A DNA stretch of 64,000 nt, taken from NCBI GenBank assembly GCA_937873155.1, contig CALMVZ010000009.1:16040-80039 (forward strand). The letters run 5' to 3'. The position numbers and the translations under genes are program-made. This DNA is from an uncultured Bacteroidota bacterium (GTDB lineage Bacteria; Bacteroidota; Bacteroidia; B-17B0; Aurantibacillaceae). Below, piece after piece: positions 36,143 through 45,485 of the stretch (position 1 is the stretch's first letter; every line of letters starts with the position of its first letter). The notes beneath the pieces were generated by a model that was given only the letters and a program-made list of their open reading frames with translations, was not told where the DNA came from and made no database searches.

Positions 36143-37378
36143 ATGATCAAAAACATCATACAAACACTTTTTACCAAGGGTTTTGTTGCAATAATCAACT
36201 TTTTAATTCTTATCGTTTCTGCTAAATACCTGGGCGTAAATACCCGTGGTGAGATCAGTTTATTTGTCCTAAACATAGCTATTATCCAGATCATAAACGA
36301 AATATATACCGGTTATTCATTGGTTTACTTTGTTCCAAAATTCAATTTGAAAAAACTGGTTGTGAACGGTGTGGTCTGGACCATAATCGCCACTTCCGTT
36401 TCTAACCTCATTTTCTTTTTAATGAATAAAGAGATCAGCGGTTACGAGTGGGATATGTTCTTTTTATCATTGATGGTGATACTGAATACTTTTAATTTGG
36501 TAGTTATACTTGCAAAGGAAAATGTAAAGCTTTATAATTTCATTTACCTGTTGCAGCCGTTCTTATTATTATGTGGTATCGCATTCTTTACTTTAAACCG
36601 GGGTGATTTTACCTTCAGGGCTTATGTGATCCCGCTTTATATTTCTTTCTCAGTTTCTTTTATTATCTCTACTATAACCGTTATAAAATATGTGCTTGCT
36701 GATAGCGGCAAATTCGAATTTTCTTTGAAGGCGGTTTTTGAGAATGGTTTTTTCTGTCAGCTCGCCGGTGTTTTCCATGTATTGGTGAACCGTTGCAGCT
36801 TTTACGTTTTAGGATCAAGCGCCTTAGTTGGATTGTATTCGACAGCTTCCTCATTAATAGAATCTGTCTGGATCATTTCTTCCGGTATAACACCCATAGT
36901 TTTGTCAAAGATCTCGAATACCGGGGATACACCGTTTAACCGTGCTATGACCCTCACATTTGCGAAAGCTGCATTCATATTAAGTTTCCTTTCTGTTTTA
37001 GTATTATGGTTCATTCCTGTAGAATTGTTCATCTACTTATTAGGAAAGGATTTTTCGAACACAAAAAACATTATGCTTTGTTTGGCACCGGGTATTTTAT
37101 GCATTAGTTTTTCAACTGTGATCAGCCATTATTTTAGCGGACTCGGAAAATTACGTTTTATTGCCGGCTGTAATTTTATGGGATTTGCCTGTGCTGTTAC
37201 ATTAGCATTCTTTTTGATCGACAGGTACAGTTTAACCGGGGCTGCCGTAGCGGCAAACGTAGGTTATTTTATTTCATCACTGGGATTATTTTTTGGTTAC
37301 GCTGTAAAGAATAAACTGACACTTTACGAATTCTTCAACCTGAAGGCTGATATTCAAAATATCAAACAAGCCTTTTAA
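36143..37378 (+). CDS. Flippase-type polysaccharide biosynthesis membrane protein (MATE/Wzx-like)
   Basis: The 411-residue protein is entirely hydrophobic with about 12 membrane segments. TLFTKGFVAIINFLILIVSAKYLG is the typical N-terminus of the Wzx/oligosaccharide flippase family, and the loop SALVGLYSTASSLIESVW is a further mark. Flippases move lipid-linked oligosaccharides across the inner membrane. No sugar-pathway genes are near, except the GT4 gene about 11 kb away, so the cargo is unknown. The stop overlaps the stop of a convergent DUF2752 gene by 4 bases. Confidence 0.8.
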   Translation: MIKNIIQTLFTKGFVAIINFLILIVSAKYLGVNTRGEISLFVLNIAIIQIINEIYTGYSLVYFVPKFNLKKLVVNGVVWTIIATSVSNLIFFLMNKEISGYEWDMFFLSLMVILNTFNLVVILAKENVKLYNFIYLLQPFLLLCGIAFFTLNRGDFTFRAYVIPLYISFSVSFIISTITVIKYVLADSGKFEFSLKAVFENGFFCQLAGVFHVLVNRCSFYVLGSSALVGLYSTASSLIESVWIISSGITPIVLSKISNTGDTPFNRAMTLTFAKAAFILSFLSVLVLWFIPVELFIYLLGKDFSNTKNIMLCLAPGILCISFSTVISHYFSGLGKLRFIAGCNFMGFACAVTLAFFLIDRYSLTGAAVAANVGYFISSLGLFFGYAVKNKLTLYEFFNLKADIQNIKQAF

Positions 37379-37680
37379 AACTGTCCTGAAATGGTCAGGT
37401 ATTGTTTCACCGAACAATTGATCACCGCAACAGCAGTGGTAACTATAAACAGCCACATAACTGTTATACCGCCTTTAGGATGTTTGATCTTTAATTGAAT
37501 AAAGAGGGCAACGATAGTGATCATGAATGGAATGAGGGCAGGATTATAGGCAAGGGAAGAAGCAAGGTCGCCCCTCATTAAAGCAAAAAAGGCTCTCGTC
37601 ATGCCGCAACCCGGACAATCGATACCGAACACGCTTTGGAACATGCAAGGCGGGCTATTATCCCTGATCCATTCTAACAT
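37375..37680 (-). CDS. DUF2752-family small membrane protein
   Basis: The 101-residue protein has the DUF2752 core: FQSVFGIDCPGCGMTRAFFALMRGD, with the CPGCGMTRA motif at about 21-29, and two membrane segments. The motif's two Cys may bind metal. DUF2752 proteins are widespread in Bacteroidota and of unknown function. It lies on the minus strand with its stop 4 bases into the flippase gene, and upstream is a strong bidirectional hairpin. Confidence 0.85.
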   Translation of the reverse strand: MLEWIRDNSPPCMFQSVFGIDCPGCGMTRAFFALMRGDLASSLAYNPALIPFMITIVALFIQLKIKHPKGGITVMWLFIVTTAVAVINCSVKQYLTISGQF

Positions 37681-37800
37681 TTTTATTTACTCCTAAACCT
37701 AAATTTTACCTTGTTGGACCTTACGACTAAGCTGATGTTTACATAAAACTTAATCTTTTACTCCGATGATGGACATTGGAAAGTCCTACGGGTTAAAAAT

Positions 37801-37842
37801 AAAAAACCCCGTCCCAACACTACTGTTGGGACAGGGTTTTTT
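37801..37842. terminator. Strong bidirectional terminator
   Basis: GTCCCAACA (37811-37819) pairs with TGTTGGGAC (37824-37832), with flanking AAAAAACCC and GGGTTTTTT, so the hairpin has a T run on both strands. It ends the minus-strand gene at 37862. Confidence 0.85.
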
Positions 37843-37861
37843 AATGCTTAGGGGTTAAAAA

Positions 37862-38128
37862 TTATTTCTTTTTTCCACCTTTTTCAGCAGCTTTAGCTAA
37901 TGAATCAGCCATTGCAGTTGAGTCAGCTTTTGCTTTTTCAGCAATAGCAGCAGCTTCAGCAGCAGCAGCTTCAGCAGCAGCGATAGAATCAGTTTTTTGT
38001 TTTTCTACAGCAGCGATAGAATCAGCTTTAGCTTTTTCTTTTGCTTCGATTTCTTCTTTAGATGGACCGCAAGCCACGAAAGCAGCAGATAAAGCGGCAA
38101 CAGCTACGATTGATAATACTTTTTTCAT
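37862..38128 (-). CDS. Small Ala/Lys/Glu-rich lipoprotein with predicted coiled coil
   Basis: The 88-residue protein has a lipobox in SAAFVAC near residue 20, then EEIEAKEKAKADSIAAVEKQ and further similar heptad-like repeats, ending in GGKKK. This gives a continuous charged alpha helix, likely a coiled coil lying in the periplasm and anchored by the lipid. Its layout resembles that of Braun-type lipoproteins without their C-terminal Lys crosslink. It is a single-gene transcript ended by the hairpin at 37801-37842. Function not known. Confidence 0.6.
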   Translation of the reverse strand: MKKVLSIVAVAALSAAFVACGPSKEEIEAKEKAKADSIAAVEKQKTDSIAAAEAAAAEAAAIAEKAKADSTAMADSLAKAAEKGGKKK

Positions 38129-38277
38129 TTGTTGAGTTTTTTGTTTAAGTTTAATTTGGGGGCAAAGATATATATATTTTGAAATAAATTACAAAAATCC
38201 TTAAAAAACCCTTTTTTTTTTCAACATTTCAACAATGAAGGTGGCTATTTTAGGCTTTAAAGCTAATTTTACCCCGT

Positions 38278-39321
38278 ATGTATAAAATCATCAAAAGCTT
38301 TCTCTTTTTAATGGACCCCGAGAAAGCACATCATTTTACCTTCTCCTTAATACGATTTTTACATAAAATACCCGGAATCGCCTCCCTTTTGAAAGCAATT
38401 TATGGCTATGATCACCCAAAATTGGAAAAAACCTTGTTTGGACTCCGTTTTAAGAATCCTGTTGGCCTGGCCGCGGGGATGGATAAGGACGCCAAACTTT
38501 TTAATGAATTCGGGAACCTGGGTTTCGGGTATGTTGAGATCGGTACTGTGACCCCAAAAGCCCAGCCTGGGAATGATAAGCCAAGATCCTTCCGCCTCCC
38601 GAAAAACGATGCCCTTATAAACAGAATGGGCTTCAATAACGAGGGGGTAAAAGCAGCAGCAGAACGTTTAAAATACAGAAAAAACAGGTCGGTTATAATT
38701 GGCGGGAATATCGGTAAGAATAAAGTGACCCCGAATGAGGACGCGATAAAAGATTACGAGATCAATTTCAACGAACTTTTTGATGTAGTGGATTATTTTG
38801 TTGTGAATGTAAGTTCTCCTAATACACCGGGATTAAGAGATCTCCAGGAAAAAGAACCGTTGACCAGATTATTGAATCGTTTGCAGGAATTGAATCATGC
38901 AAAACCAAACTCAAAACCAATACTTTTAAAGATCGCGCCGGATCTGACCGATAGTCAGTTGGATGATATCATTGATATTGTAAGAATAACGAAGATAGAA
39001 GGTGTTATTGCTACTAATACAACCATCAGTCGGGAAGGATTGGATTACTCAAAAGAGGAAATTGAAAAGATAGGCATGGGTGGATTAAGCGGGAAGCCAT
39101 TAACTAAACGCAGTACAGAAGTTATTCGTTATCTGAAACAAAGATCGAATAACGCGTTTCCTGTAATCGGAGTTGGAGGGATTCACAGTGCTGAAGATGC
39201 GGTCGAAAAACTAAAAGCAGGAGCAGATCTTTTACAATTGTATACAGGGTTTATTTATGAGGGGCCGGGATTGATCAAAGAAATTAATAAAACTATCATA
39301 GCACAAAATATTTTCAAATGA
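38278..39321 (+). CDS. pyrD: Dihydroorotate dehydrogenase (quinone), class 2
   Basis: The 347-residue protein is a class 2 enzyme: the N-terminal membrane-associating helices ([20 protein letters not shown]), then [13 protein letters not shown], the catalytic Ser180 in [10 protein letters not shown], and [12 protein letters not shown] and [11 protein letters not shown]-binding segments. It oxidises dihydroorotate to orotate in pyrimidine synthesis, passing electrons to the quinone pool at the inner membrane. Its stop overlaps the start of the next gene (ATGA). Confidence 0.95.
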   Translation: MYKIIKSFLFLMDPEKAHHFTFSLIRFLHKIPGIASLLKAIYGYDHPKLEKTLFGLRFKNPVGLAAGMDKDAKLFNEFGNLGFGYVEIGTVTPKAQPGNDKPRSFRLPKNDALINRMGFNNEGVKAAAERLKYRKNRSVIIGGNIGKNKVTPNEDAIKDYEINFNELFDVVDYFVVNVSSPNTPGLRDLQEKEPLTRLLNRLQELNHAKPNSKPILLKIAPDLTDSQLDDIIDIVRITKIEGVIATNTTISREGLDYSKEEIEKIGMGGLSGKPLTKRSTEVIRYLKQRSNNAFPVIGVGGIHSAEDAVEKLKAGADLLQLYTGFIYEGPGLIKEINKTIIAQNIFK

Positions 39322-40172
39322 GAATAACTGAATGTCCGCGCGATGCGATGCAAGGCATCAAACAATTTATTCCCACCGAATTAAAAGTGGAATATCTGAA
39401 CCAATTATTAAAAGTTGGTTTTGATGTTATTGATTTCGGGAGTTTTGTTTCGCCGAAAGCAATCCCCCAATTACAGGATACAGCTGAAGTGCTGAAGAAA
39501 TTGGATCTTTCAAAAACCAATTCGAAATTATTAGCCATTATTGCCAATACAAGAGGCGCTGAAGACGCCTGCAAATTTGAAGAGATAAATTATTTAGGCT
39601 TCCCGTTTTCAATTTCAGAGACCTTCCAGCAGCGGAATACGAATTCATCTATTGCAGAATCATTAGTCAGAGTAGAGGAGATCCAAAACCTTTGTATAAA
39701 ACATAAAAAGGAAATGGTAGTTTACATTTCTATGGCATTTGGGAATCCGTATGGCGATGTCTGGAATTCGGATATTGTAATTAACTGGACCAAAAAATTA
39801 TCGGAGATGGGAATTAAGATAATTGCTTTGGCTGATACGATAGGCTGTTCAACTCCAGATAACATCAATTATCTGTTTTCAAATCTGATCCCGGAATTTA
39901 AGAATGTGCAAATAGGTTCGCATTTGCACAGCACCAAAGAAAAAGCATTAGAAAAAATTGTAGCCGCTTACCAAAGCGGTTGCCGCAGTTTTGATGTCGC
40001 TGTTCATGGTTTCGGTGGGTGCCCGATGGCAAAAGATGATCTCACCGGTAATATGGCAACAGAAGACCTGATCGGATATGCTGAAACTAATTCAATAGCA
40101 TTAAATTTAAATATGGCTGAATTAACAAAGGCTTATGAATTAAGCTGGAAGGTATTTAACAATTATCATTAG
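39318..40172 (+). CDS. mvaB: Hydroxymethylglutaryl-CoA lyase-like enzyme
   Basis: The 284-residue protein begins [18 protein letters not shown], the start of HMG-CoA lyases in Bacteroidota, with the catalytic Asp in the first loop. It has [21 protein letters not shown] and the Cys loop [22 protein letters not shown]. The enzyme splits HMG-CoA to acetyl-CoA and acetoacetate, as in leucine breakdown. Overlap with pyrD by 4 bases suggests translational coupling, but the pathways are unrelated. A related TIM-barrel lyase is a possible alternative. Confidence 0.82.
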   Translation: MRITECPRDAMQGIKQFIPTELKVEYLNQLLKVGFDVIDFGSFVSPKAIPQLQDTAEVLKKLDLSKTNSKLLAIIANTRGAEDACKFEEINYLGFPFSISETFQQRNTNSSIAESLVRVEEIQNLCIKHKKEMVVYISMAFGNPYGDVWNSDIVINWTKKLSEMGIKIIALADTIGCSTPDNINYLFSNLIPEFKNVQIGSHLHSTKEKALEKIVAAYQSGCRSFDVAVHGFGGCPMAKDDLTGNMATEDLIGYAETNSIALNLNMAELTKAYELSWKVFNNYH

Positions 40173-40180
40173 GTTTCAGT

Positions 40181-40343
40181 CAGGGCTAAAGCCCTGTATC
40201 TTTTTTTCTTTTCAAACCCCAGACTAAAGTCTGGGTTTTTTTGTTCAAAGAGAATAATCTTGAGATCCCAAAAGCATCATTTTATTAACCCCGGACTTTA
40301 GTCCGGGGTTTTTTACAGTATGACCTAGTATGGGCTTTAGCCC
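40181..40343. repeat. Two facing copies of the palindromic repeat found at 20.4-20.95 kb
   Basis: The left copy has CAGGGCTAAAGCCCTG (40181-40196) then an AAACCCCAGACT-type palindrome (40214-40242). The right copy has AACCCCGGACTTTAGTCC and its mirror (40287-40310), then GGGCTTTAGCCC (40332-40343). The copies point towards each other. The region between mvaB and the LRR gene holds no other feature. Confidence 0.8.
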
Positions 40344-40414
40344 TGAGAGTTTGCATAACAATTGTATTAAAAAATGAAAAAGGTATTTGATTATTAGATA
40401 ATTTTCTTGATGTT

Positions 40415-40422
40415 TACTTTTG
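40415..40422 (+). promoter_or_regulatory. -7 box for the LRR gene
   Basis: TACTTTTG matches TAnnTTTG and overlaps the TTG at 40420, so translation from that TTG is unlikely. This favours the TTG at 40435. Confidence 0.45.
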
Positions 40423-40434
40423 GAACAATTGATC

Positions 40435-41313
40435 TTGAAAAAAAGTTTACTCAGTATATTTATTTTCTCCTGTCTTTTTACATTTTCCCAAAAGGAATTT
40501 GAAAAATACGGACCCATGGGCAGTCGCGTGTATGTGGATCTGAAAGAAGCTTTGAGTGTTGGTGCCGGTGTTTATAAAATGGATCTGAGTTATAAAAAAT
40601 TAGATCCTAAAGACTATAACAAACTAAGCAAACTAAAAGATCTCCAGGTTTTAAAATTAAGTGGAAATGAGATTACCGAGTTTCCGAAAAACATCGGCGA
40701 CATGAATAATTTGTTGTACTTCGCCAGTTATAATAATGCATTCACTTCTTTTCCTGATGACTTCAAAAAACTGTACGGTCTCAATCATTTGGAATTAAGT
40801 CATACTAAGATCGACAGTATTCCTGCATCGATAGCTTATCTTTCAAAACTCAAGACCATAAAATTCACGGATACGGATGATACTTTAAAATTACCTACAA
40901 CTTTACGTTACATAAAAAATTTGCAGGACATACAGATCGAGAATTGCATCATGGATAGTTTTCCGAGACAATTGTTCTGGGTATCTTCATTAAAATTCTT
41001 ATACCTTTCAAAAACAAACACACATTTTTTATCTACGCATTTCGAGAGATTACCGAATCTTGAAGTTTTAATTTTGGAAAGTAATCCTATCACTTCACTT
41101 CCGAATACTATTTACCTGGCTAAGAATTTACGTTTGATCTCTATCCGCAACACTAAGATCACAAAGTTACCTGTTACTATTTCCCAAATGGAGAATTTAG
41201 CTCTTCTTGATGTGCGCGGTTGCGGGATGTCGAAAGAATATGTTGATGAACTGAAAGCACTTTTGCCCTCATGTGAGATCCGGTGGGATGTTCCGGTTGC
41301 TGAAAAAAAATAG
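40435..41313 (+). CDS. Secreted leucine-rich repeat protein
   Basis: The protein has a signal peptide from TTG 40435 (KKSLLSIFIFSCLFTFSQ), then several leucine-rich repeats: LKDLQVLKLSGNEITEFPKN, LNHLELSHTKIDSIPASIAYL, LKFLYLSKTNTHFLSTHFE, PNLEVLILESNPITSLPNTI, NLALLDVRGCGMSKEYVDEL. The consensus is LxxLxLxxNxIxxLP. LRR proteins usually bind other proteins; the partner is unknown. I prefer TTG 40435 to TTG 40420 because a -7 box (TACTTTTG, 40415-40422) overlaps the latter. Confidence 0.78.
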   Translation: MKKSLLSIFIFSCLFTFSQKEFEKYGPMGSRVYVDLKEALSVGAGVYKMDLSYKKLDPKDYNKLSKLKDLQVLKLSGNEITEFPKNIGDMNNLLYFASYNNAFTSFPDDFKKLYGLNHLELSHTKIDSIPASIAYLSKLKTIKFTDTDDTLKLPTTLRYIKNLQDIQIENCIMDSFPRQLFWVSSLKFLYLSKTNTHFLSTHFERLPNLEVLILESNPITSLPNTIYLAKNLRLISIRNTKITKLPVTISQMENLALLDVRGCGMSKEYVDELKALLPSCEIRWDVPVAEKK

Positions 41314-41359
41314 GCCCGGTACATTTCTGCACCGAGCCATTCACCTTTAAAAAATCTGT

Positions 41360-42292
41360 TTAGAAATTGAACGAGTAAGTAATGTTATTGATCATAACAG
41401 TTGCTGATCTGTCACAAGTCCCATTTCCGAAATCAATGTAACGTGTAGCTTTTGTACCCGGAGTAAAATTTAATTTGCCCTGGATGAAAGGATATTTCAG
41501 TAAAGCACCACACGTACCAAAGTCTCTTGTTAAACCGATCATATAAGCAGAGTAGGTCTCGTTTGAAGCTGTCATACCTGTAGCAGTTCCATCCAATTGA
41601 ACTCTTGCTTTGCTCCAGTTAATAGGAACTCCTTGTCCGCCATAACACATAGGATCGCTTGTGTTAGCCAAAGTTTTATTACGGTTGCAATTCCATGTAA
41701 CAGTTCCGCCACCTGCTGAAGCCGGTTTATTGATGGTTACGTTTGCAGTGATATTCCAGGTTAGGTTAGTTCCGGGATTTGTTCCTGAAGGAATACTCAT
41801 CGGTGTAGTATTAGTAATTGTTTTCGACATTGCAGCTACGGTGTAATCATCAACAGTGTAATTTGCCGAAGTAATTGACATTTTAAATCCCGGTGTGCGG
41901 TAATAGATCGGCATAATTGTATTTGTTGAAATGGAATAATCGAACATTAATTTTCCTGAACGTTTTCTGCCATCCATACAAGTTACTCCCGGAGACGGAC
42001 CGAAATCAATAGTAAATGTTTTTACTCCGAAAGAGATTGTTCCTGATGTAATACCAAAAACATCATTGTTCTTGTCGATCCTGTAAGTTGATAAAGTTCC
42101 TGTTTCAGCACCTTGAGATCCTATACCACCAACATCACTCATCATATTTTCTGCTAATTGGTTTTCTTGCGCGGCGGTTTGATCTGAATCCGGATCTTCT
42201 GCTTCTTTAGTTTTTTTTCTGCAGCCAGTTAGCATCAACGAACCCGCTAATACTAAAGTGCTAAGGGTTAAAATCACTTGTTTGGTTTTCAT
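41360..42292 (-). CDS. Hypothetical lipoprotein
   Basis: The 310-residue protein has a signal peptide with a lipobox at MLTGC, followed by a charged linker (RKKTKEAEDPDSDQTAAQE), and a beta-rich region with many Thr, Asn and Gly (TYRIDKNNDVFGITSGTI, PGVTCMDGRKRSGKLMFD). No named family recognised. It is probably surface or periplasm exposed. It is convergent with the LRR gene. Confidence 0.68.
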   Translation of the reverse strand: MKTKQVILTLSTLVLAGSLMLTGCRKKTKEAEDPDSDQTAAQENQLAENMMSDVGGIGSQGAETGTLSTYRIDKNNDVFGITSGTISFGVKTFTIDFGPSPGVTCMDGRKRSGKLMFDYSISTNTIMPIYYRTPGFKMSITSANYTVDDYTVAAMSKTITNTTPMSIPSGTNPGTNLTWNITANVTINKPASAGGGTVTWNCNRNKTLANTSDPMCYGGQGVPINWSKARVQLDGTATGMTASNETYSAYMIGLTRDFGTCGALLKYPFIQGKLNFTPGTKATRYIDFGNGTCDRSATVMINNITYSFNF

Positions 42293-42421
42293 CTTTTTTT
42301 TATTTAAGGTTATTAATTTTTGTTATTTGAACGTTTGACCTTAATACTTGTTAAAGGTTTAATCTAATTTAAGATTTTTCTTAAAAAAGGACTAAATTTG
42401 ATATGTATATTATAGGTTTAT

Positions 42422-43096
42422 TTGAGATTTAAGATTATGATAATCATTCTATTAGCCTCATTTTCAATTAGTAAGGCTCAGCGTGAAAGTAAATTTACTT
42501 TAAAACCTGCTTTGGGTATTACAGCTTGCCAGGTACATGGCGATAAATATGATGGTTATAATAAACTCGGATTTACCGGCGGTCTGTACCTTAATGCATT
42601 ATTAAAAAAGAAACATTCACTGGAATTCGGGATAATCTTTATTCAAAAAGGAGCCCGCAAAAACCAGAATGTAGAAAAATTCGATTATTCGTTTTATATA
42701 TTACGGTTAAATTATATTGAAATTCCATTATACTACCGATGGCAACATAACAAGTTCTTTTATACAGCAGGACTTTCTTACGGTTATCTTATAAGTTATT
42801 ATGAGGGGAGCAGTGAACTTGGAAATTACACCGGGCTATATCCTTTCCTGAGATCAGAATACAGTTTTAATATTGGTCTTGGTATGATGATAAAGCCACA
42901 AATTGGTGTTGAGGTAAGAACAAATAATTCATTTCTTACAGTGCGGCCGTGGCAGAGTGGTTTTGTGCAGCCCTATTATAATACAATACTTGGCCGTACA
43001 TTTAATAAAGGCAGTTATAATAATATACTGGAAGTTGTTTTAACATATAAACTAACACCTAAAAAAGAACGCCGTGAGCCAACAGAAGAAATATAA
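42422..43096 (+). CDS. PorT-like outer-membrane beta-barrel protein
   Basis: The 224-residue protein has an N-terminal hydrophobic segment (RFKIMIIILLASFSISKAQ) read from TTG 42422; ATG 42437 would leave a shorter signal. The mature part has the small-barrel pattern: KPALGITACQ, GGLYLNALL, LEFGIIFIQKGAR, LNYIEIPLYYRW and a closing beta strand. It matches small barrels often labelled PorT-like. The 3' end overlaps the next gene by 23 bases. Confidence 0.72.
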   Translation: MRFKIMIIILLASFSISKAQRESKFTLKPALGITACQVHGDKYDGYNKLGFTGGLYLNALLKKKHSLEFGIIFIQKGARKNQNVEKFDYSFYILRLNYIEIPLYYRWQHNKFFYTAGLSYGYLISYYEGSSELGNYTGLYPFLRSEYSFNIGLGMMIKPQIGVEVRTNNSFLTVRPWQSGFVQPYYNTILGRTFNKGSYNNILEVVLTYKLTPKKERREPTEEI

Positions 43097-43667
43097 GATA
43101 GTGGTAGCCGTTACAGGTGCCAGCGGAAGCATTTATGCTAAAGTATTGTTAGATAAACTAAAACTGGCGGCGGATCAGATAGAAACTGTTGCAGTTGTGA
43201 TGAGCGATAACGCTAAAGATGTCTGGAAACACGAATTAAAATCAGATAGTTTTTCTTCTTACGGCTATAATTTTTATGGGAAGACAGATTTCAACGCGCC
43301 TTTTGCATCAGGTTCTTCAAAATTCGATTGCATGATCGTTTGCCCGTGCAGCATGGGAACACTCGGACGGATTGCAGGTGGTATAAGTAATGATCTTATT
43401 ACGCGTGCAGCGGATGTGATGTTAAAGGAACGCCGTAAGTTAATTTTAGTAACGCGTGATACGCCTTTGAGTTTGATCCATATCAATAATATGAAAACGG
43501 TGACAGAAGCCGGTGGTATCATAGCGCCCGCATCTCCTTCTTTTTATTCAGTCCCAACTGATTTTGAGGCTTTGGTTTCTACGGTTGTTGATAGGGTCAT
43601 CGATATTGCAGGACTAGAGATCCCGACCTACAGATGGGGTGCTGAAGGAAGCCGTTTAAATAAATAA
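43074..43667 (+). CDS. ubiX: UbiX-type flavin prenyltransferase
   Basis: The 197-residue protein has VVAVTGASGSIYAKVLL at its N-terminus, then APFASGSSKFDCMIVCPCSMGTLGRIAGGISNDLITRAADVMLKERRKLILV, the core of the UbiX/Pad1 family, and ETPLS-type RDTPLSLIHINNM. It attaches a prenyl group to FMN to make the cofactor used by UbiD-type decarboxylases. The start is GTG 43074, inside the end of the upstream gene, since no ATG gives this conserved N-terminus. No ubiD is near. Confidence 0.9.
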   Translation: MSQQKKYKIVVAVTGASGSIYAKVLLDKLKLAADQIETVAVVMSDNAKDVWKHELKSDSFSSYGYNFYGKTDFNAPFASGSSKFDCMIVCPCSMGTLGRIAGGISNDLITRAADVMLKERRKLILVTRDTPLSLIHINNMKTVTEAGGIIAPASPSFYSVPTDFEALVSTVVDRVIDIAGLEIPTYRWGAEGSRLNK

Positions 43668-43742
43668 CCCCAAACAATAAGTATTTAGGGCAAGGTTGTG
43701 ACTTTTTAATTTCCCTGAATTATGCTCTTAAAATTGTAAAAC

Positions 43743-44426
43743 ATGAAATATTTTTTGCTGTTTATTGCTTGTCTTCTTTTTGGAAGTTCAGTTATTTCTC
43801 AAAACTTAAAACCAACTGATAAACTTGCTTTATTAAAAGGTACGGTAACTAATTTCAAAGGAAAACCTTTAGGAAAAGAGATCATTATGTTCTACAATGA
43901 AAAAACAAAAGCCCTTGTTAAAGTAAATACCGATGCTAACGGAAAATTTGAAGCGCTGATCCCTGTTGGAGGTGTTTATGCTTTAAAATACAAAACATTT
44001 ACTGCAGATGTGGATTATACAAAAATGGAAATTCCGAATGATAAAGAAGCAACTTACGAAGTCGGCATTAAAATTGAACCACCGAAAGATTTTGTTTTAG
44101 AGAATGTGTATTTCGATACCGGAAAATCTTCATTGAAACCAAATTCATTCAAAGCTTTGAATGATCTTGTCGAGATCCTGAAAATAAAGAACACAATGGT
44201 TGTGGAAATTCAGGGTCATACTGATAATGTCGGGAAAGACGAAGACAACATGAAATTATCGCAGGACAGGGCAGATGAAGTGAGAAAATACCTGGTATCG
44301 AAAGGAATTGAAACTGCCCGTGTAACGTCAAAAGGTTACGGACCCACCATGCCTGTTGCTGATAATACAGACGACAAAGGCAAGGCAAAGAACAGAAGGA
44401 CGAGTTTGAAAGTGATAAAGGAATAG
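43743..44426 (+). CDS. OmpA-family outer-membrane protein
   Basis: The 227-residue protein has a signal peptide, a beta-sandwich domain of the carboxypeptidase-regulatory type (LLKGTVTNFKGKPLGKEI), and a C-terminal OmpA-like peptidoglycan-binding domain: VYFDTGKSSLKPNSFKALNDL, VEIQGHTDNVGKDEDN, KLSQDRADEVRKYL and KAKNRRTSLKVI. The HTDN motif binds peptidoglycan. The layout is that of a cell-wall anchor. It ends 2 bases before the stop of the convergent T9SS cargo gene. Confidence 0.9.
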   Translation: MKYFLLFIACLLFGSSVISQNLKPTDKLALLKGTVTNFKGKPLGKEIIMFYNEKTKALVKVNTDANGKFEALIPVGGVYALKYKTFTADVDYTKMEIPNDKEATYEVGIKIEPPKDFVLENVYFDTGKSSLKPNSFKALNDLVEILKIKNTMVVEIQGHTDNVGKDEDNMKLSQDRADEVRKYLVSKGIETARVTSKGYGPTMPVADNTDDKGKAKNRRTSLKVIKE

Positions 44427-44428
44427 GG

Positions 44429-45127
44429 TTATTCTATTGCGATTTTTCCTTCGCTGACTTGATTTTTATTTTCTAAGATCAGGTAATGATATAAGCCTTT
44501 AGCTAAGTTATTAGTGATGATTTGATTTTCTCCCTGCGTTATTTTTTGTCCGTAAACTTTTTGTCCGAGTGAATTTACTAAAATAAGCTCACCATTTTTT
44601 ATATCTGAATCGACCTGTAATTTGAAGGAACCATTATTTGGGTTTGGGTAGAGCTTTATAGTAATTTTATTTCTGTTGATCTCGTTTATACCCGTAAAAC
44701 AATTAATAAACGGAAACGTTATTGAGCTACAAGTTAAAGGTGTATAACCCGGCCCATTTAAATTGGCAGGGTCATTAATTGTAGCACCGGGTTCCACAAC
44801 GATGATTCTTCCGCTTTGCCAGCCGGTTGGAATGACATTCAAAGTTCCGCCATTTTTGATATAAATGAGCGCAGAGCGTCGTTCGCCCCCCTTCCAAAAA
44901 TAGGTAGCTCCAGGGCTAATAAAAATTTGAAGATCACCACCCAGGATAGTATCGTAGACAGTTGCACTGTCACATAAATAATATTGTGCATAAGGAGTAT
45001 ACGAAGGGGTGCTTGAGATACCCGGATAGAATACAACATCCGGTATTAAAGCGGACATATTACAAGAAGGGCCTTGTCCTAAAAGCAAATTTGTAAGTAT
45101 ACTAAAGATAAAAACGAGCTTTTTCAT
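44429..45127 (-). CDS. Secreted protein with T9SS type A sorting domain
   Basis: The 232-residue protein has a signal peptide (KKLVFIFSILTNLLLGQG), a short passenger region (about 120 residues with TYFWKGGERRSALIYIKNGG) and a C-terminal type A sorting domain with LYPNPNNGSFKL, LVNSLGQKVYG, LAKGLYHYLIL and VSEGKIAIE. It is secreted across the outer membrane through T9SS. The passenger's role is unknown. Confidence 0.87.
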   Translation of the reverse strand: MKKLVFIFSILTNLLLGQGPSCNMSALIPDVVFYPGISSTPSYTPYAQYYLCDSATVYDTILGGDLQIFISPGATYFWKGGERRSALIYIKNGGTLNVIPTGWQSGRIIVVEPGATINDPANLNGPGYTPLTCSSITFPFINCFTGINEINRNKITIKLYPNPNNGSFKLQVDSDIKNGELILVNSLGQKVYGQKITQGENQIITNNLAKGLYHYLILENKNQVSEGKIAIE

Positions 45128-45201
45128 TTTAGATAAAGGTAATAAATATTGGTTATAAAGGTAAAGCCCTTGCTTAAGCCTATTAAAGAATAAGAAATTA
45201 G

Positions 45202-45209
45202 TATATTTG
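45202..45209 (+). promoter_or_regulatory. -7 box of the tRNA-Ser promoter
   Basis: TATATTTG exactly matches TAnnTTTG, 11 bases before the tRNA 5' end. Confidence 0.55.
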
Positions 45210-45220
45210 CCCCTCGTTTT

Positions 45221-45306
45221 GGAGACTTGTCAGAGTGGTCGAACGAGCACGCCTGGAAAGTGTGTATACCCAAAAGGTATCGAGGGTTCGAATCCCTCAG
45301 TCTCCG
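45221..45306 (+). tRNA. tRNA-Ser (GGA)
   Basis: A class II tRNA with a long variable arm: acceptor GGAGACT pairs with AGTCTCC, the anticodon loop gives GGA (CTGGAAA), and the T loop is TTCGAAT. CCA is not encoded. A hairpin terminator follows at 45317. Confidence 0.95.
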
Positions 45307-45316
45307 CTGGTAGTAC

Positions 45317-45343
45317 AAAAAGGCGCCATTGGCGCCTTTTTTC
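45317..45343 (+). terminator. Terminator of tRNA-Ser
   Basis: AAAGGCGCC pairs with GGCGCCTTT around an ATT loop and runs into a T run; about 10 bases after the tRNA. Confidence 0.85.
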
Positions 45344-45485
45344 GTTTTATGCAATGTTGAAAATCCTGATTTTCAAAAGCGGAGGAAAATGAAAAATGCG
45401 TTCGAAGAACCACTTTTTGTATTTTGACTCAGGGTGTAAAGGAATCCTGAAAATAATCCCTCCTTCACCCCAAAGGTTATCAAAC

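Noticed and set aside
45357..45376. Perfect palindrome TTGAAAATC-CT-GATTTTCAA after tRNA-Ser as a regulatory site
   Set aside because: A single AT-rich 9-bp palindrome without context; too weak to assign a role.
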